Positions 46,985 through 54,305 of a stretch of DNA of 64,000 nucleotides are shown piece after piece (the first letter of the stretch is position 1; each line of letters starts with the position of its first letter). A model generated the notes under the pieces. The model saw nothing but the letters and a program-made list of their open reading frames with translations, ran no database searches and was not told the DNA's origin. Position numbers and translations under genes: made by a program. Origin of the DNA: Dyella caseinilytica (GTDB lineage: Bacteria; Pseudomonadota; Gammaproteobacteria; Xanthomonadales; Rhodanobacteraceae); assembly GCF_016865235.1 (NCBI RefSeq), contig NZ_CP064030.1, positions 4,712,001 to 4,776,000 of the forward strand, written 5' to 3'.

Positions 46985-47002
46985 TGTCTAGTTATCTAGA
47001 CA
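46985..47002. promoter_or_regulatory. PhnF operator candidate, perfect dyad
   Basis: TGTCTAG at 46985-46991 and CTAGACA at 46996-47002 with a TTAT spacer. The GTCTAG half-site fits the GntR/HutC operator pattern. It lies 26 bases upstream of the phnG start and 93 upstream of phnF, so it could repress both directions. A TTGTCAC-AAAT string overlapping it loosely resembles a Pho box half but is too weak to call. Confidence 0.65.
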
Positions 47003-47095
47003 GACCTGGGCGTGAGGGGACGCCCGCTCGGTAGGCATTCCAGCAGGCCAGCGTGCCGCTGCCATGACGACGAATAGACAGGTTGAGGACGTGGT

Positions 47096-47827
47096 ATGAG
47101 CGAGATAGAACGTGGAAGGGGTGTTGCCCTGTGGAGCCAGATCAGCGGCATCCTGGCTGCCGACATCCTGAAAGGTCAGCTGCGCCAGGGCGAACAGCTG
47201 CCCTCGGCCCAGGAGCTGGCTGAGCGCTTCAATGTGAACCGGCACACCGTGCGCCGTGCTATCGCGGCGCTCGAACAGCGCAACTTGGTACGCACCGAAC
47301 AAGGGCGTGGCACGTTCGTGCAGGAACACACGCTGGATTACCCGATCAGCCGGCGGACCCGCTTCACCCAGAATATGCGCAACCTCAACGTCGAGGCGGA
47401 TATCGAGTTCCTGGAAGACTGCCGCGAGCTTCCGCCGCCGCAGGTGGCGCAATCGCTGGGCCTGGATCGCCACGAATATGCCTATCGCATCGAGACGATC
47501 AGCCGTGCCGACGGTCATATCGTCGACTACAGCACCGCCTATTTTCCCGCTACCCGCTTTCCGGGATTGCCGACGATCTATCGCCGCCTGCAATCGGTAA
47601 CGCGCACGCTCAACGAATTCGGCGTCACCGACTACGAGCGCAAGCACACGCGCGTTTCTGCGCGCTTGCCCGATGCTAACACCGCGCGTTTGATGAAGCA
47701 GCCGGCCAATCGCCCGGTGCTGTACGTGCAATCGATCAATGCCGACCCGCGTGGCGTGCCGGTGCAATATGGCATCACGCGCTTTTCTGGCGACTGGGTG
47801 CAACTGGTACTGATGGCGGATCATTAA
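47096..47827 (+). CDS. phnF: phosphonate metabolism regulator PhnF (GntR/HutC family)
   Basis: A 243-residue GntR regulator. The N-terminal winged helix has NVNRHTVRRAIAALEQRNLV near residue 43, and the C-terminal UTRA ligand domain covers about residues 95-240 with the typical ISRADGHIVDYS. GAGGA precedes the ATG. It is divergent from phnG and heads the phnF-DUF1045-phnN group. Its TAA stop is the first three bases of the 287-bp palindromic element. Confidence 0.94.
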   Translation: MSEIERGRGVALWSQISGILAADILKGQLRQGEQLPSAQELAERFNVNRHTVRRAIAALEQRNLVRTEQGRGTFVQEHTLDYPISRRTRFTQNMRNLNVEADIEFLEDCRELPPPQVAQSLGLDRHEYAYRIETISRADGHIVDYSTAYFPATRFPGLPTIYRRLQSVTRTLNEFGVTDYERKHTRVSARLPDANTARLMKQPANRPVLYVQSINADPRGVPVQYGITRFSGDWVQLVLMADH

Positions 47828-48111
47828 GGATGCTCTGGTTTATTCCATGTACCCGGCATGACCTCCAGAAGGCTCGCCAGCTGTGTTGTGCGGCGCAGAG
47901 CAGACTGGCCGTCTGTTCAAGCCGCGCGACGCAGTTGGCGGGCCTTCTAGAGGTCACCCTTTCATTTTCGATAGGTTGGGGCCGCACTGTATGCGCGCGG
48001 CGCTTCGCCCCATCGTCTCGACAGACAACCAGTCTGCCTTCGCCGCTGTGGCTGCGCGCTGCGCGCATACAGTGCGGTGACGGGCACATGGAATAGACCA
48101 GAGCATCCTTA
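47825..48111. repeat. 287-bp cloverleaf-like palindromic element between phnF and the DUF1045 gene
   Basis: Terminal inverted repeats of 31 bp (29 matches) begin TAAGGATGCTCTGG at 47825 and end in the complement at 48111. Arm 1 pairs 47859-47883 with 47932-47956 (25 bp, three mismatches) and has a CAGAC/GTCTG tip. Arm 2 pairs 47982-48003 with 48056-48077 (22 bp, one mismatch) and again has a CAGAC/GTCTG tip (48022-48035). No coding frame is credible. The first three bases are the phnF stop and the last base is the A of the next ATG. Confidence 0.88.
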
Positions 48112-48767
48112 TGCGTTATGCGGTGTATTTCTGCCCCATGGCGGGCAGCGAACTGGATGTCTTCGGGCAGGAATGGCTGTCAAGGATGGCAGTCCCCGGT
48201 ATCGAGCCTGCACGCATGCAGGTGTTGCTGGCGGATGTGCGCCGCTATGGCTGGCACGCAACACTCAGCGCGCCGTTTGCGCTCGCGGATGGCGCGAGCT
48301 ATGACGATCTGCACGAAAGAGCGGTAAAGATCGCGCAGCAATCCAACGCGTTCGACTTGCCATTGACACTCGATCGACTTGCCGGCTTTCTGGCCCTGCG
48401 TCCGGCCGATGACGAAACCGCCATCAACGCGCTGGCGGAACGCTGCGTTCGCGAGCTCAATCCGCTGCGCGCACCGTTGAGCGAAACGACGTGGCAACGC
48501 CGAGCCAGTGGTCTGGACGACGTTGAACGCACTTTGTTTCAGCAATTTGGCTATCCATACGTACTGGAACGTTACCGCTTTCACATAACTTTGTCGGCGC
48601 CCGCTATGCAACAAGAAGAGCAGGCGTTGTGCACATGGCTGTCATCAAGGGTGGCGAAACTGCCGCCAGCGCGGATTGAAGCACTCACCATCTGTCGTGA
48701 AAGCGCGCCTGGGCATGACTTTGAACAAGTGGACCGTATTTCATTGAACAAGGGACGCGTGGCATGA
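48111..48767 (+). CDS. DUF1045 phosphonate-operon protein (2H phosphoesterase superfamily)
   Basis: A 218-residue protein of the Phn-operon DUF1045 family. It has two HxT-type motifs, WHATLSAPF near residue 44 and FHITLSAP near 162, the signature of 2',5' RNA ligase/cyclic phosphodiesterase folds. In phosphonate operons it may act on the cyclic ribose phosphate made by C-P lyase, in place of PhnP, which is absent here (inference). The start codon's A is the last base of the palindromic element, so the expected ribosome site would be in its terminal stem; no clear Shine-Dalgarno is seen. Confidence 0.88.
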   Translation: MRYAVYFCPMAGSELDVFGQEWLSRMAVPGIEPARMQVLLADVRRYGWHATLSAPFALADGASYDDLHERAVKIAQQSNAFDLPLTLDRLAGFLALRPADDETAINALAERCVRELNPLRAPLSETTWQRRASGLDDVERTLFQQFGYPYVLERYRFHITLSAPAMQQEEQALCTWLSSRVAKLPPARIEALTICRESAPGHDFEQVDRISLNKGRVA

Positions 48768-49309
48768 AAGCGGGTCAGTTGTATTACGTCATGGGACCAT
48801 CGGGTGTCGGCAAGGACAGCGTACTGACCTGGGTGCGCGAGCATGGCGTGGCGCATGGCGTATTGTGCGCGCATCGTTACATCACGCGTCCGGCCCATGC
48901 AGGCGGCGAAAACCATGTGGCCTTGAGCGAGGAAGAATTCCAGCTGCGCGATCGCAGCGGATTATTCGCACTGACCTGGGAAGCACATGGCCTGCATTAC
49001 GGCATCGGCAACGAAGTGGCTTACTGGCTGGCACACGGTGCGGATGTCTTGGTAAACGGATCGCGCGGTGCATTCGAGCGCGCGTGCGAACGCTTTCCCG
49101 CCTTGCGGCCCGTGCTGATTACCGCCAGCCCGCAAGCCATCGCCAGCCGGCTTGCAGCGCGTGGCAGGGAAAGCGAGCAGGATGTGGCGGCAAGGCTGGC
49201 CCGCGTGGACGCCTACCCGGTACCGGACGGCAGCATGGTGATCCGCAATGACGGCAGCCTCGCCGAAGCCGGTTCAACCTTGCTCAAGGCGATCTGCGCT
49301 ACGCATTGA
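48764..49309 (+). CDS. phnN: ribose 1,5-bisphosphate phosphokinase
   Basis: A 181-residue guanylate-kinase-like enzyme. It has the P-loop GPSGVGKDS at residue 10 and the family segments HRYITRPAHAGGENH and NGSRGAF. It phosphorylates ribose 1,5-bisphosphate to PRPP, the exit of the C-P lyase route. The ATG overlaps the DUF1045 stop by four bases, so the two are co-translated. Length is normal (about 185). Confidence 0.95.
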   Translation: MKAGQLYYVMGPSGVGKDSVLTWVREHGVAHGVLCAHRYITRPAHAGGENHVALSEEEFQLRDRSGLFALTWEAHGLHYGIGNEVAYWLAHGADVLVNGSRGAFERACERFPALRPVLITASPQAIASRLAARGRESEQDVAARLARVDAYPVPDGSMVIRNDGSLAEAGSTLLKAICATH

Positions 49310-49733
49310 GTTAGGCACTTTGTGAATCCTCGTGGCCAGCATTGGCCAGCTTCGCTGTTGCAGAGCGCCTCCAGGAAAGCGGGACGTCTGCAAAAACGTG
49401 TCACATGTACTGTGGCATCCCACGAAAATCTTCAAGATTGCCTCGCCGTCATCCTCGCGAAAGCGGGGATCCATTTGCTCTGATTCCCACGGTGAAGGTG
49501 GATCCCCGCTTTCGCGAGGATGACGGCAACGCAATTTTGAGGATCTCAAGAGGCTGCATCACAGCAGTGACACGTCTTGCAAACGTCCCGCGACAGAGTG
49601 AATGACGGTGCTGAGAGCGGCTCGCTGGACGTTGCCGAAAGATGTCGATTCTTCAGCAACCCATTCGTCATGAAATAAGGCAGCCCTTCCCGGGAGGCTT
49701 TCACGGTCCGCTCACGCCTGGAGGATACCGATC
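49310..49733. other. 424-bp gene-free region after phnN
   Basis: No supported gene. It holds the largest dRS3-like repeat (49379-49591), described separately, and the region just before the DUF899 start. Confidence 0.6.
49379..49591. repeat. 213-bp extended paired-palindrome repeat (dRS3-like), copy 7
   Basis: The core is a near-perfect inverted pair (GCCGTCATCCTCGCG...GGATCCA and complement, 49447-49526). Here the complementarity continues outward with gaps to GCGGGACGT at 49379 and ACGTCCCGC at 49591, through related CGTGTCAC and TCAA/GATTGC stretches. It would fold into one long imperfect hairpin. It may have arisen by duplication and inversion around a core repeat. Confidence 0.75.
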
Positions 49734-50444
49734 ATGACCGGAGTCACGACGCTCATTCCCGCCGCTGAACTGGTGAAGCGCAACGGCGTCACCATTCCCC
49801 ATGAAAGCGCGGAGTATCGTCGCGCACGTAACGAACTGCTGCGTGAGGAAATCGAACTTCGCCGACATATCGAACGCGTGGCGGCACAGCGTCGCGCGCT
49901 TCCACCTGGGGGCGAAGTGATCGGCGATTACCGCTTCGAGGGCGAGAACGGCCCCGTCGATTTCGCTGGTTTGTTCGGTGATAAGCAAACCCTGCTTGTC
50001 TACAGCTACATGTTCGGCCCACAGCGCGAGCGGCCATGTCCGATGTGCACGTCAATGCTCAGCGCATGGGAAGGCGAAGCACGCGATATGCAGCAGCGCA
50101 TCGCCGTGGCGGTGATAGCGCGTTCACCGCTCAAGAAGTTAGTCGCCTTCAAGAACGAACGCGGCTGGCGCGAACTGAAGCTGTATGCCGATATCAACGG
50201 CCACTACAGCCGTGACTATGGCGCTATCGGTAAAGAAGGCAGTGATATACCCGCGCTCCACGTGTTCACCCGGCGTGACGGCACGATCCGCCACTTCTGG
50301 TCCGGGGAGATGGGTGACGTCACGTCGGATCCTGGCCAGGATCCGCGCGGCGCGCCGGATCCGATGCCGCTCTGGACCGTATTGGACATGACGCCCGAAG
50401 GAAGGGGCACCGATTGGTATCCGAAGCTTGCGTATGCCGATTGA
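49734..50444 (+). CDS. DUF899 thioredoxin-like protein
   Basis: A 236-residue protein of the DUF899 family. It has the N-terminal AELVKRNGVTIPHESAEYR helix region and, near residue 100, PCPMCTSMLSAWEG, a CPMC pair in a thioredoxin-fold setting; the C-terminus ends in the family GRGTDWYPKL. GGAGG precedes the ATG. The function is unproven, possibly a redox or peroxide-related protein. It is convergent with the MFS gene and about 425 bp after phnN. Confidence 0.9.
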   Translation: MTGVTTLIPAAELVKRNGVTIPHESAEYRRARNELLREEIELRRHIERVAAQRRALPPGGEVIGDYRFEGENGPVDFAGLFGDKQTLLVYSYMFGPQRERPCPMCTSMLSAWEGEARDMQQRIAVAVIARSPLKKLVAFKNERGWRELKLYADINGHYSRDYGAIGKEGSDIPALHVFTRRDGTIRHFWSGEMGDVTSDPGQDPRGAPDPMPLWTVLDMTPEGRGTDWYPKLAYAD

Positions 50445-50605
50445 ATGCTTTGGCGTGCGCTTGATTCAAGAGTGTGAAACAGTGCGCAGCGTTGCATGCA
50501 GGAAGAACATGTTTTTCACGCTGCCGCTGCAAAAGCGCAGATAGGGTGATGCACGATCGCCGATCATTCGTCGATCAATGCGTTCATGTGTTCCGCCAGG
50601 GAAGG

Positions 50606-50629
50606 GGCTCGGCTCAGCAGAGCCGAGCC
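50606..50629 (-). terminator. stem-loop after the MFS transporter gene
   Basis: GGCTCGGCTC and GAGCCGAGCC (50606-50615, 50620-50629) with a 4-base loop, 14 bases past the stop on the minus strand. Very stable; no T-run. Confidence 0.45.
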
Positions 50630-50642
50630 GGCTTGTAGCGAT

Positions 50643-51935
50643 TCAGGCGGCTGCGGGCATCGCAACCGGTGCTCTTGAGCGCCGTGCCTTATCGTAGAAA
50701 TACGCCGCCGAAACCACCGTAATCAGCATGCCGATGCCGGATAGCGTCATCACTGTCTGCGCGTAGAACGATGCCCAGGACAGATGCATGCCGCCGAACT
50801 CCTTCACCAGGATCACTGCGACGCTGCCCATGTAGCCGCTGCTGTCGGCGATATACATGATGAAGCCGACATTGCCGGTGACACGGAACGTGGCCAGCAT
50901 GCGCTCGAAAAACGTCGCGTTGTACGGCACGTATGCCAGGTAAAGACCGAAGCCACTCAGGCCGATCCAGCCGATCGGATCGATCATGGCGTGGTTGTGC
51001 ATCCAGGTGGCGAGCACGGCGATGGCGAAGCCGCCGAAGATCAGCACATGGTTGAGCATCAGCGCTTTCAGGTTGTCGCGCACGATCATGGTGAAGGCCG
51101 TGATGATCAGCACCGCGATCGCAATCGGCACTTCGGTCTCAGTAAATACCGAGGCATCGCCACCGCGGCCCAGATCGCTCCAGATCTCCGCGGCAAAGTT
51201 GTCACGGAAATCGCGGGTGACGGTCAGCGCCACGTAGGCCATCACGATCATCGCAATGCCGGGCAAGAAGCGGATAAGGAATGCGCGCCGCGTCGCCGCA
51301 TCCATCGGTACGCGCACGCTGCGCGAGGCAACATCGGAAGCATCCGGTGCAGGCAGGTGCTCAAGTACCCAGGTGGCCAGGCACAACGGCGGAATGAACA
51401 GCATGCCGGTGGTAAACGGCATCCAGAATTCGCTGACATGCCAGCGCACCATCAACCACATGCCCACCGACTTCACCACGCCCGAGCCCACGATGAAGCT
51501 GGCGCACATGCAGGCGCCCATCAGCTCGGTACCGCGGCGGCCTTCCAGATAGCCGAAGATCACGCCCCACACCATGCCCAGCGGCAAGCCGTTGAGGAAC
51601 AGAAAAGGAATGTTCCAGGGCGCCGGAGTCAACGCGAAGGCAAGCAGCGCGATCCACGAAAACCCGATCAGCCCGGCCAGCGTGCGTGCGCGGCGTTGGC
51701 GCTGGATCTCCGCGATCCAGGTAATCCCGCGCACTTTGCTCAGCATGTAGCCCATCACCTGCGCAATCACCAGCCACACTTTGTAATCAATGCCGCCCAG
51801 GTGCAGGCCGTCGAACGAGGCTGCGGTGAACGGTTTGCGGAAGGCATACATCGACGCATACGCCAGGAAGGCGGCGGAGCCGGCCAACAGATTGATCGCC
51901 ATGGGATGGCGACGGATATCCGATAAAAGCGACAC
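50643..51935 (-). CDS. DUF5690/OPA-like MFS transporter
   Basis: A 430-residue major facilitator with about 12 spans. The first span region reads FLAYASMYAFRKPFTAASF, similar to the RKxF signature of organophosphate:phosphate antiporters (GlpT/UhpT). A loop RGITWIAEIQRQRRARTL follows, then alternating hydrophobic segments to YFYDKARRS. Substrate unknown. It lies 1.3 kb beyond phnN, which makes phosphonate or phosphate-ester transport a fair guess only. Confidence 0.82.
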   Translation of the reverse strand: MSLLSDIRRHPMAINLLAGSAAFLAYASMYAFRKPFTAASFDGLHLGGIDYKVWLVIAQVMGYMLSKVRGITWIAEIQRQRRARTLAGLIGFSWIALLAFALTPAPWNIPFLFLNGLPLGMVWGVIFGYLEGRRGTELMGACMCASFIVGSGVVKSVGMWLMVRWHVSEFWMPFTTGMLFIPPLCLATWVLEHLPAPDASDVASRSVRVPMDAATRRAFLIRFLPGIAMIVMAYVALTVTRDFRDNFAAEIWSDLGRGGDASVFTETEVPIAIAVLIITAFTMIVRDNLKALMLNHVLIFGGFAIAVLATWMHNHAMIDPIGWIGLSGFGLYLAYVPYNATFFERMLATFRVTGNVGFIMYIADSSGYMGSVAVILVKEFGGMHLSWASFYAQTVMTLSGIGMLITVVSAAYFYDKARRSRAPVAMPAAA

Positions 51936-52034
51936 GAAAAACCCACCTGGAATCAGCCGATTCGGCCGTGCCGGCAGGGTGACGGGCGGAGGTTACAGCG
52001 GCGTGGCGGTTGCTAGTCGCCGGACTACTGGCGT

Positions 52035-52673
52035 CTAAGCCGAGATTTCCTGCGCAAAGCCAGCGACGATCACGCGCAGCCCGCGTTCTAGGCGCGCTTC
52101 GTAGTTATCGAACACGTCCGGGCCGATGCTGCGCGATAGCGGATAGCGTTCTGCATCCACCAGCGCTTCGCGTTCAGACAAGGCATAACGTGGATCGCGT
52201 TCACCCTTGGGCGACAACACCGCCTGCTGTTCGATCGTGAACCCGATGACGTAGCTGTAAATCGTGGTCATGCACAGCGCGGCAGCAGATGGCGCGATGC
52301 CATGGGTCTGGAACATTTCCAGCGCTCGCTCCATTGATGCGTAAAGGCGGGTATCGGTGAGGCGCGAACCAGACACCATACGGGCGCCGTCGCGGTAGCG
52401 AAGCAGCATGCCGTGCAAGCTCACGCCGTAAGCCAGCGCCCAGTCCTGCCACGAAACGGTCGGCAGAAGACCTCGAAAAGACTCCGCCCAGTCGACCAGT
52501 ACCCGGGACGCCATGTCGTCCACCAGGTCCTGCTTGTTCTTGAATCGCCAATAGAGAGTGGGCGCCTTGACGCCCAGTTCGGCCGCGATCGCCCGCAGCG
52601 TCACAGCCTCCAAGCCGCCCTCGTTCAGCAACTTCAGACCCGCCCGCACGACTGGCTCCCGGCCTACCCGCAT
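52035..52673 (-). CDS. TetR family regulator
   Basis: A 212-residue regulator with an N-terminal helix-turn-helix (TLRAIAAELGVKAPTLYWRFKNK, residues about 25-47) and a TetR_C_1-type ligand-binding domain (about 70-205). GGGAG precedes the ATG. It is divergent from the flavin monooxygenase gene and the 89 bp between them hold a symmetric operator. Like TetR of drug-resistance pairs, it probably represses the monooxygenase until a small aromatic ligand binds. Confidence 0.93.
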   Translation of the reverse strand: MRVGREPVVRAGLKLLNEGGLEAVTLRAIAAELGVKAPTLYWRFKNKQDLVDDMASRVLVDWAESFRGLLPTVSWQDWALAYGVSLHGMLLRYRDGARMVSGSRLTDTRLYASMERALEMFQTHGIAPSAAALCMTTIYSYVIGFTIEQQAVLSPKGERDPRYALSEREALVDAERYPLSRSIGPDVFDNYEARLERGLRVIVAGFAQEISA

Positions 52674-52693
52674 ACGTGTTCTCCCGCCATCTC

Positions 52694-52750
52694 TCTAACG
52701 TTGTAAGAGTTCTCGAGCCGTGTTATAGAATACTCCCTAACAACGTTAGA
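52694..52750. promoter_or_regulatory. divergent promoter with paired TetR operator half-sites
   Basis: TCTAACGTTGT at 52694-52704 and its exact complement ACAACGTTAGA at 52740-52750 bracket the region. On the plus strand TTGTAA (52702-52707), 17 bases and TATAGA (52725-52730) form a promoter for the monooxygenase. The right half-site is itself a dyad (CTAAC-AAC-GTTAG). The spacing suggests two TetR dimers rather than one. Confidence 0.7.
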
Positions 52751-52762
52751 TATTGTTTGGAC

Positions 52763-54274
52763 ATGACTCATCCCATTCAAACCGAAGTCCTGATCGTGGG
52801 TGCCGGCCCTACCGGCCTGATGCTGGCGTGCGAGTTGGCGCGCCGCGACGTGCCGTTTCGACTGATCGACGCGGCCCCACAGCCGTGGAATGCCTCGCGC
52901 GGCAAAGGCTTGCAGCCACGCTCGCTGGAACTGCTGGATGACCTGGGCGTGGTGGACCGGGTGTTGGAAGGCGGCCGATTCCATCTTCCCCTGCGTTTTC
53001 ACGACACGGATGGCGGTCACGAGGATCGGAATCTCTATGAAAACCAGGAACCCAGTCCGCAGGTCCCTTACGGCTCGCCGCTGATGATTCCGCAATGGCG
53101 CATCGAAGGCATCCTGCGTGACCGGCTTGCCGAGTGGGGCGGTAGGATCGAATTCGGCACCGCGCTCGAGAACCTCGCGCAGGACGACGCCGGCGTCACC
53201 ACCACACTATCGCGCAACGGCGTCACCGAAACGGCGCAAACCCGTTGGCTGGTCGCGTGCGACGGTGGCCGCAGCACCGCGCGGCGCTTGCTCGACATCG
53301 CATTTCTTGGTGAAACGCTGGAAACGCATCGCATGTTTGTCGGTGATGTCCGGGTCAGCGGTATTGATCGTGATTTCTGGCACGCTTGGCGCAGCAAAGA
53401 AGGGTTTGTAGGGCTTGCGCCGTTGCCACATACCGATGCCTTCCAATTCCAGGCTTCGCTCACGATGGATATGTCGACCGAACCATCGTTGGAGGTGTTC
53501 CAGCAAATCCTTGAAACACGCAGCGGGCGCAGTGATATCCGCCTGATCAACGCGAGCTGGATGTCGTATTGGCGCGCCAACGTGCGCATGGTGGATCGTT
53601 ATCGCGTTGGCCGTGCGTTTATCGCAGGCGATGCCGCGCATGTGCACACACCAGCCGGTGGGCAGGGCATGAACACCGGTCTCCAGGACGCATACAACCT
53701 CGGCTGGAAACTCGCCGCCGTCATCCGCGGCGCAGACGCTGCATTACTGGACAGCTATGAAGAAGAACGCCTGCCAGTGGCGGCGTCCGTGCTGGGTCTG
53801 TCGAGCAAACTACTGGAGCGCGCCGTCAACGCTAAGCATCTGGTGCCCAAGCGCGGTGCAGAAACCTTCCAGCTCGACATTCATTACCGCGATAGCCGTC
53901 TGGCCCAGGAACTACGCGCGAGCCCGGGTCAAATCTGCGCCGGTGACCGCGCACCGGATGCGCCGGGTCTGCGTAAAGGCGATCAGGTATGCCGTCTGTT
54001 CGATCTATTCCGCGGTACGCACTTCACCGTGCTGGCCTTCGGCGATGGATGGGAATCGTGCCTAGCCGATATCGAGGCGCGTCATGGGCGCTTGGTGAAG
54101 TGCGTGACGATCGGCGAATCAGGCTGGCTGGACAGCGAAGGTCACGCGGTGCGCGGATACGACATTCAGTCCGACACGTTGCTGCTGATTCGTCCGGATG
54201 GGTATATCGGGTTTGCGATAAATGACAAGGCACCGGCAGCTGTGGATGCTTATCTGCGCTTGATCAACCCATAG
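52763..54274 (+). CDS. FAD-dependent aromatic monooxygenase
   Basis: A 503-residue PHBH-fold flavin monooxygenase. It has the Rossmann GxGxxG in LIVGAGPTGLMLACELARR near residue 10, a DG-type site (LVACDGGRSTAR) near 170, and the GD motif GRAFIAGDAAHVHTPAGGQG near 285. The C-terminal region is thioredoxin-like and short. It hydroxylates an aromatic compound; rifampicin- and phenol-type monooxygenases belong to the same group. Start 52763 follows the promoter directly. The convergent MFS pump on the other side suggests detoxification. Confidence 0.92.
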   Translation: MTHPIQTEVLIVGAGPTGLMLACELARRDVPFRLIDAAPQPWNASRGKGLQPRSLELLDDLGVVDRVLEGGRFHLPLRFHDTDGGHEDRNLYENQEPSPQVPYGSPLMIPQWRIEGILRDRLAEWGGRIEFGTALENLAQDDAGVTTTLSRNGVTETAQTRWLVACDGGRSTARRLLDIAFLGETLETHRMFVGDVRVSGIDRDFWHAWRSKEGFVGLAPLPHTDAFQFQASLTMDMSTEPSLEVFQQILETRSGRSDIRLINASWMSYWRANVRMVDRYRVGRAFIAGDAAHVHTPAGGQGMNTGLQDAYNLGWKLAAVIRGADAALLDSYEEERLPVAASVLGLSSKLLERAVNAKHLVPKRGAETFQLDIHYRDSRLAQELRASPGQICAGDRAPDAPGLRKGDQVCRLFDLFRGTHFTVLAFGDGWESCLADIEARHGRLVKCVTIGESGWLDSEGHAVRGYDIQSDTLLLIRPDGYIGFAINDKAPAAVDAYLRLINP

Positions 54275-54305
54275 AGCAAGGGTTCGCAACCCACAAGTCG
54301 CAAGT

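Noticed and set aside
46975..46991. Pho box upstream of phnG
   Set aside because: TTGTCAC-AAAT-GTCTAG matches only the spacing and part of the first half; the perfect dyad explains the site better.
47883..48096. Short frames inside the 287-bp element
   Set aside because: Same reason: translated inverted-repeat sequence without start signals.
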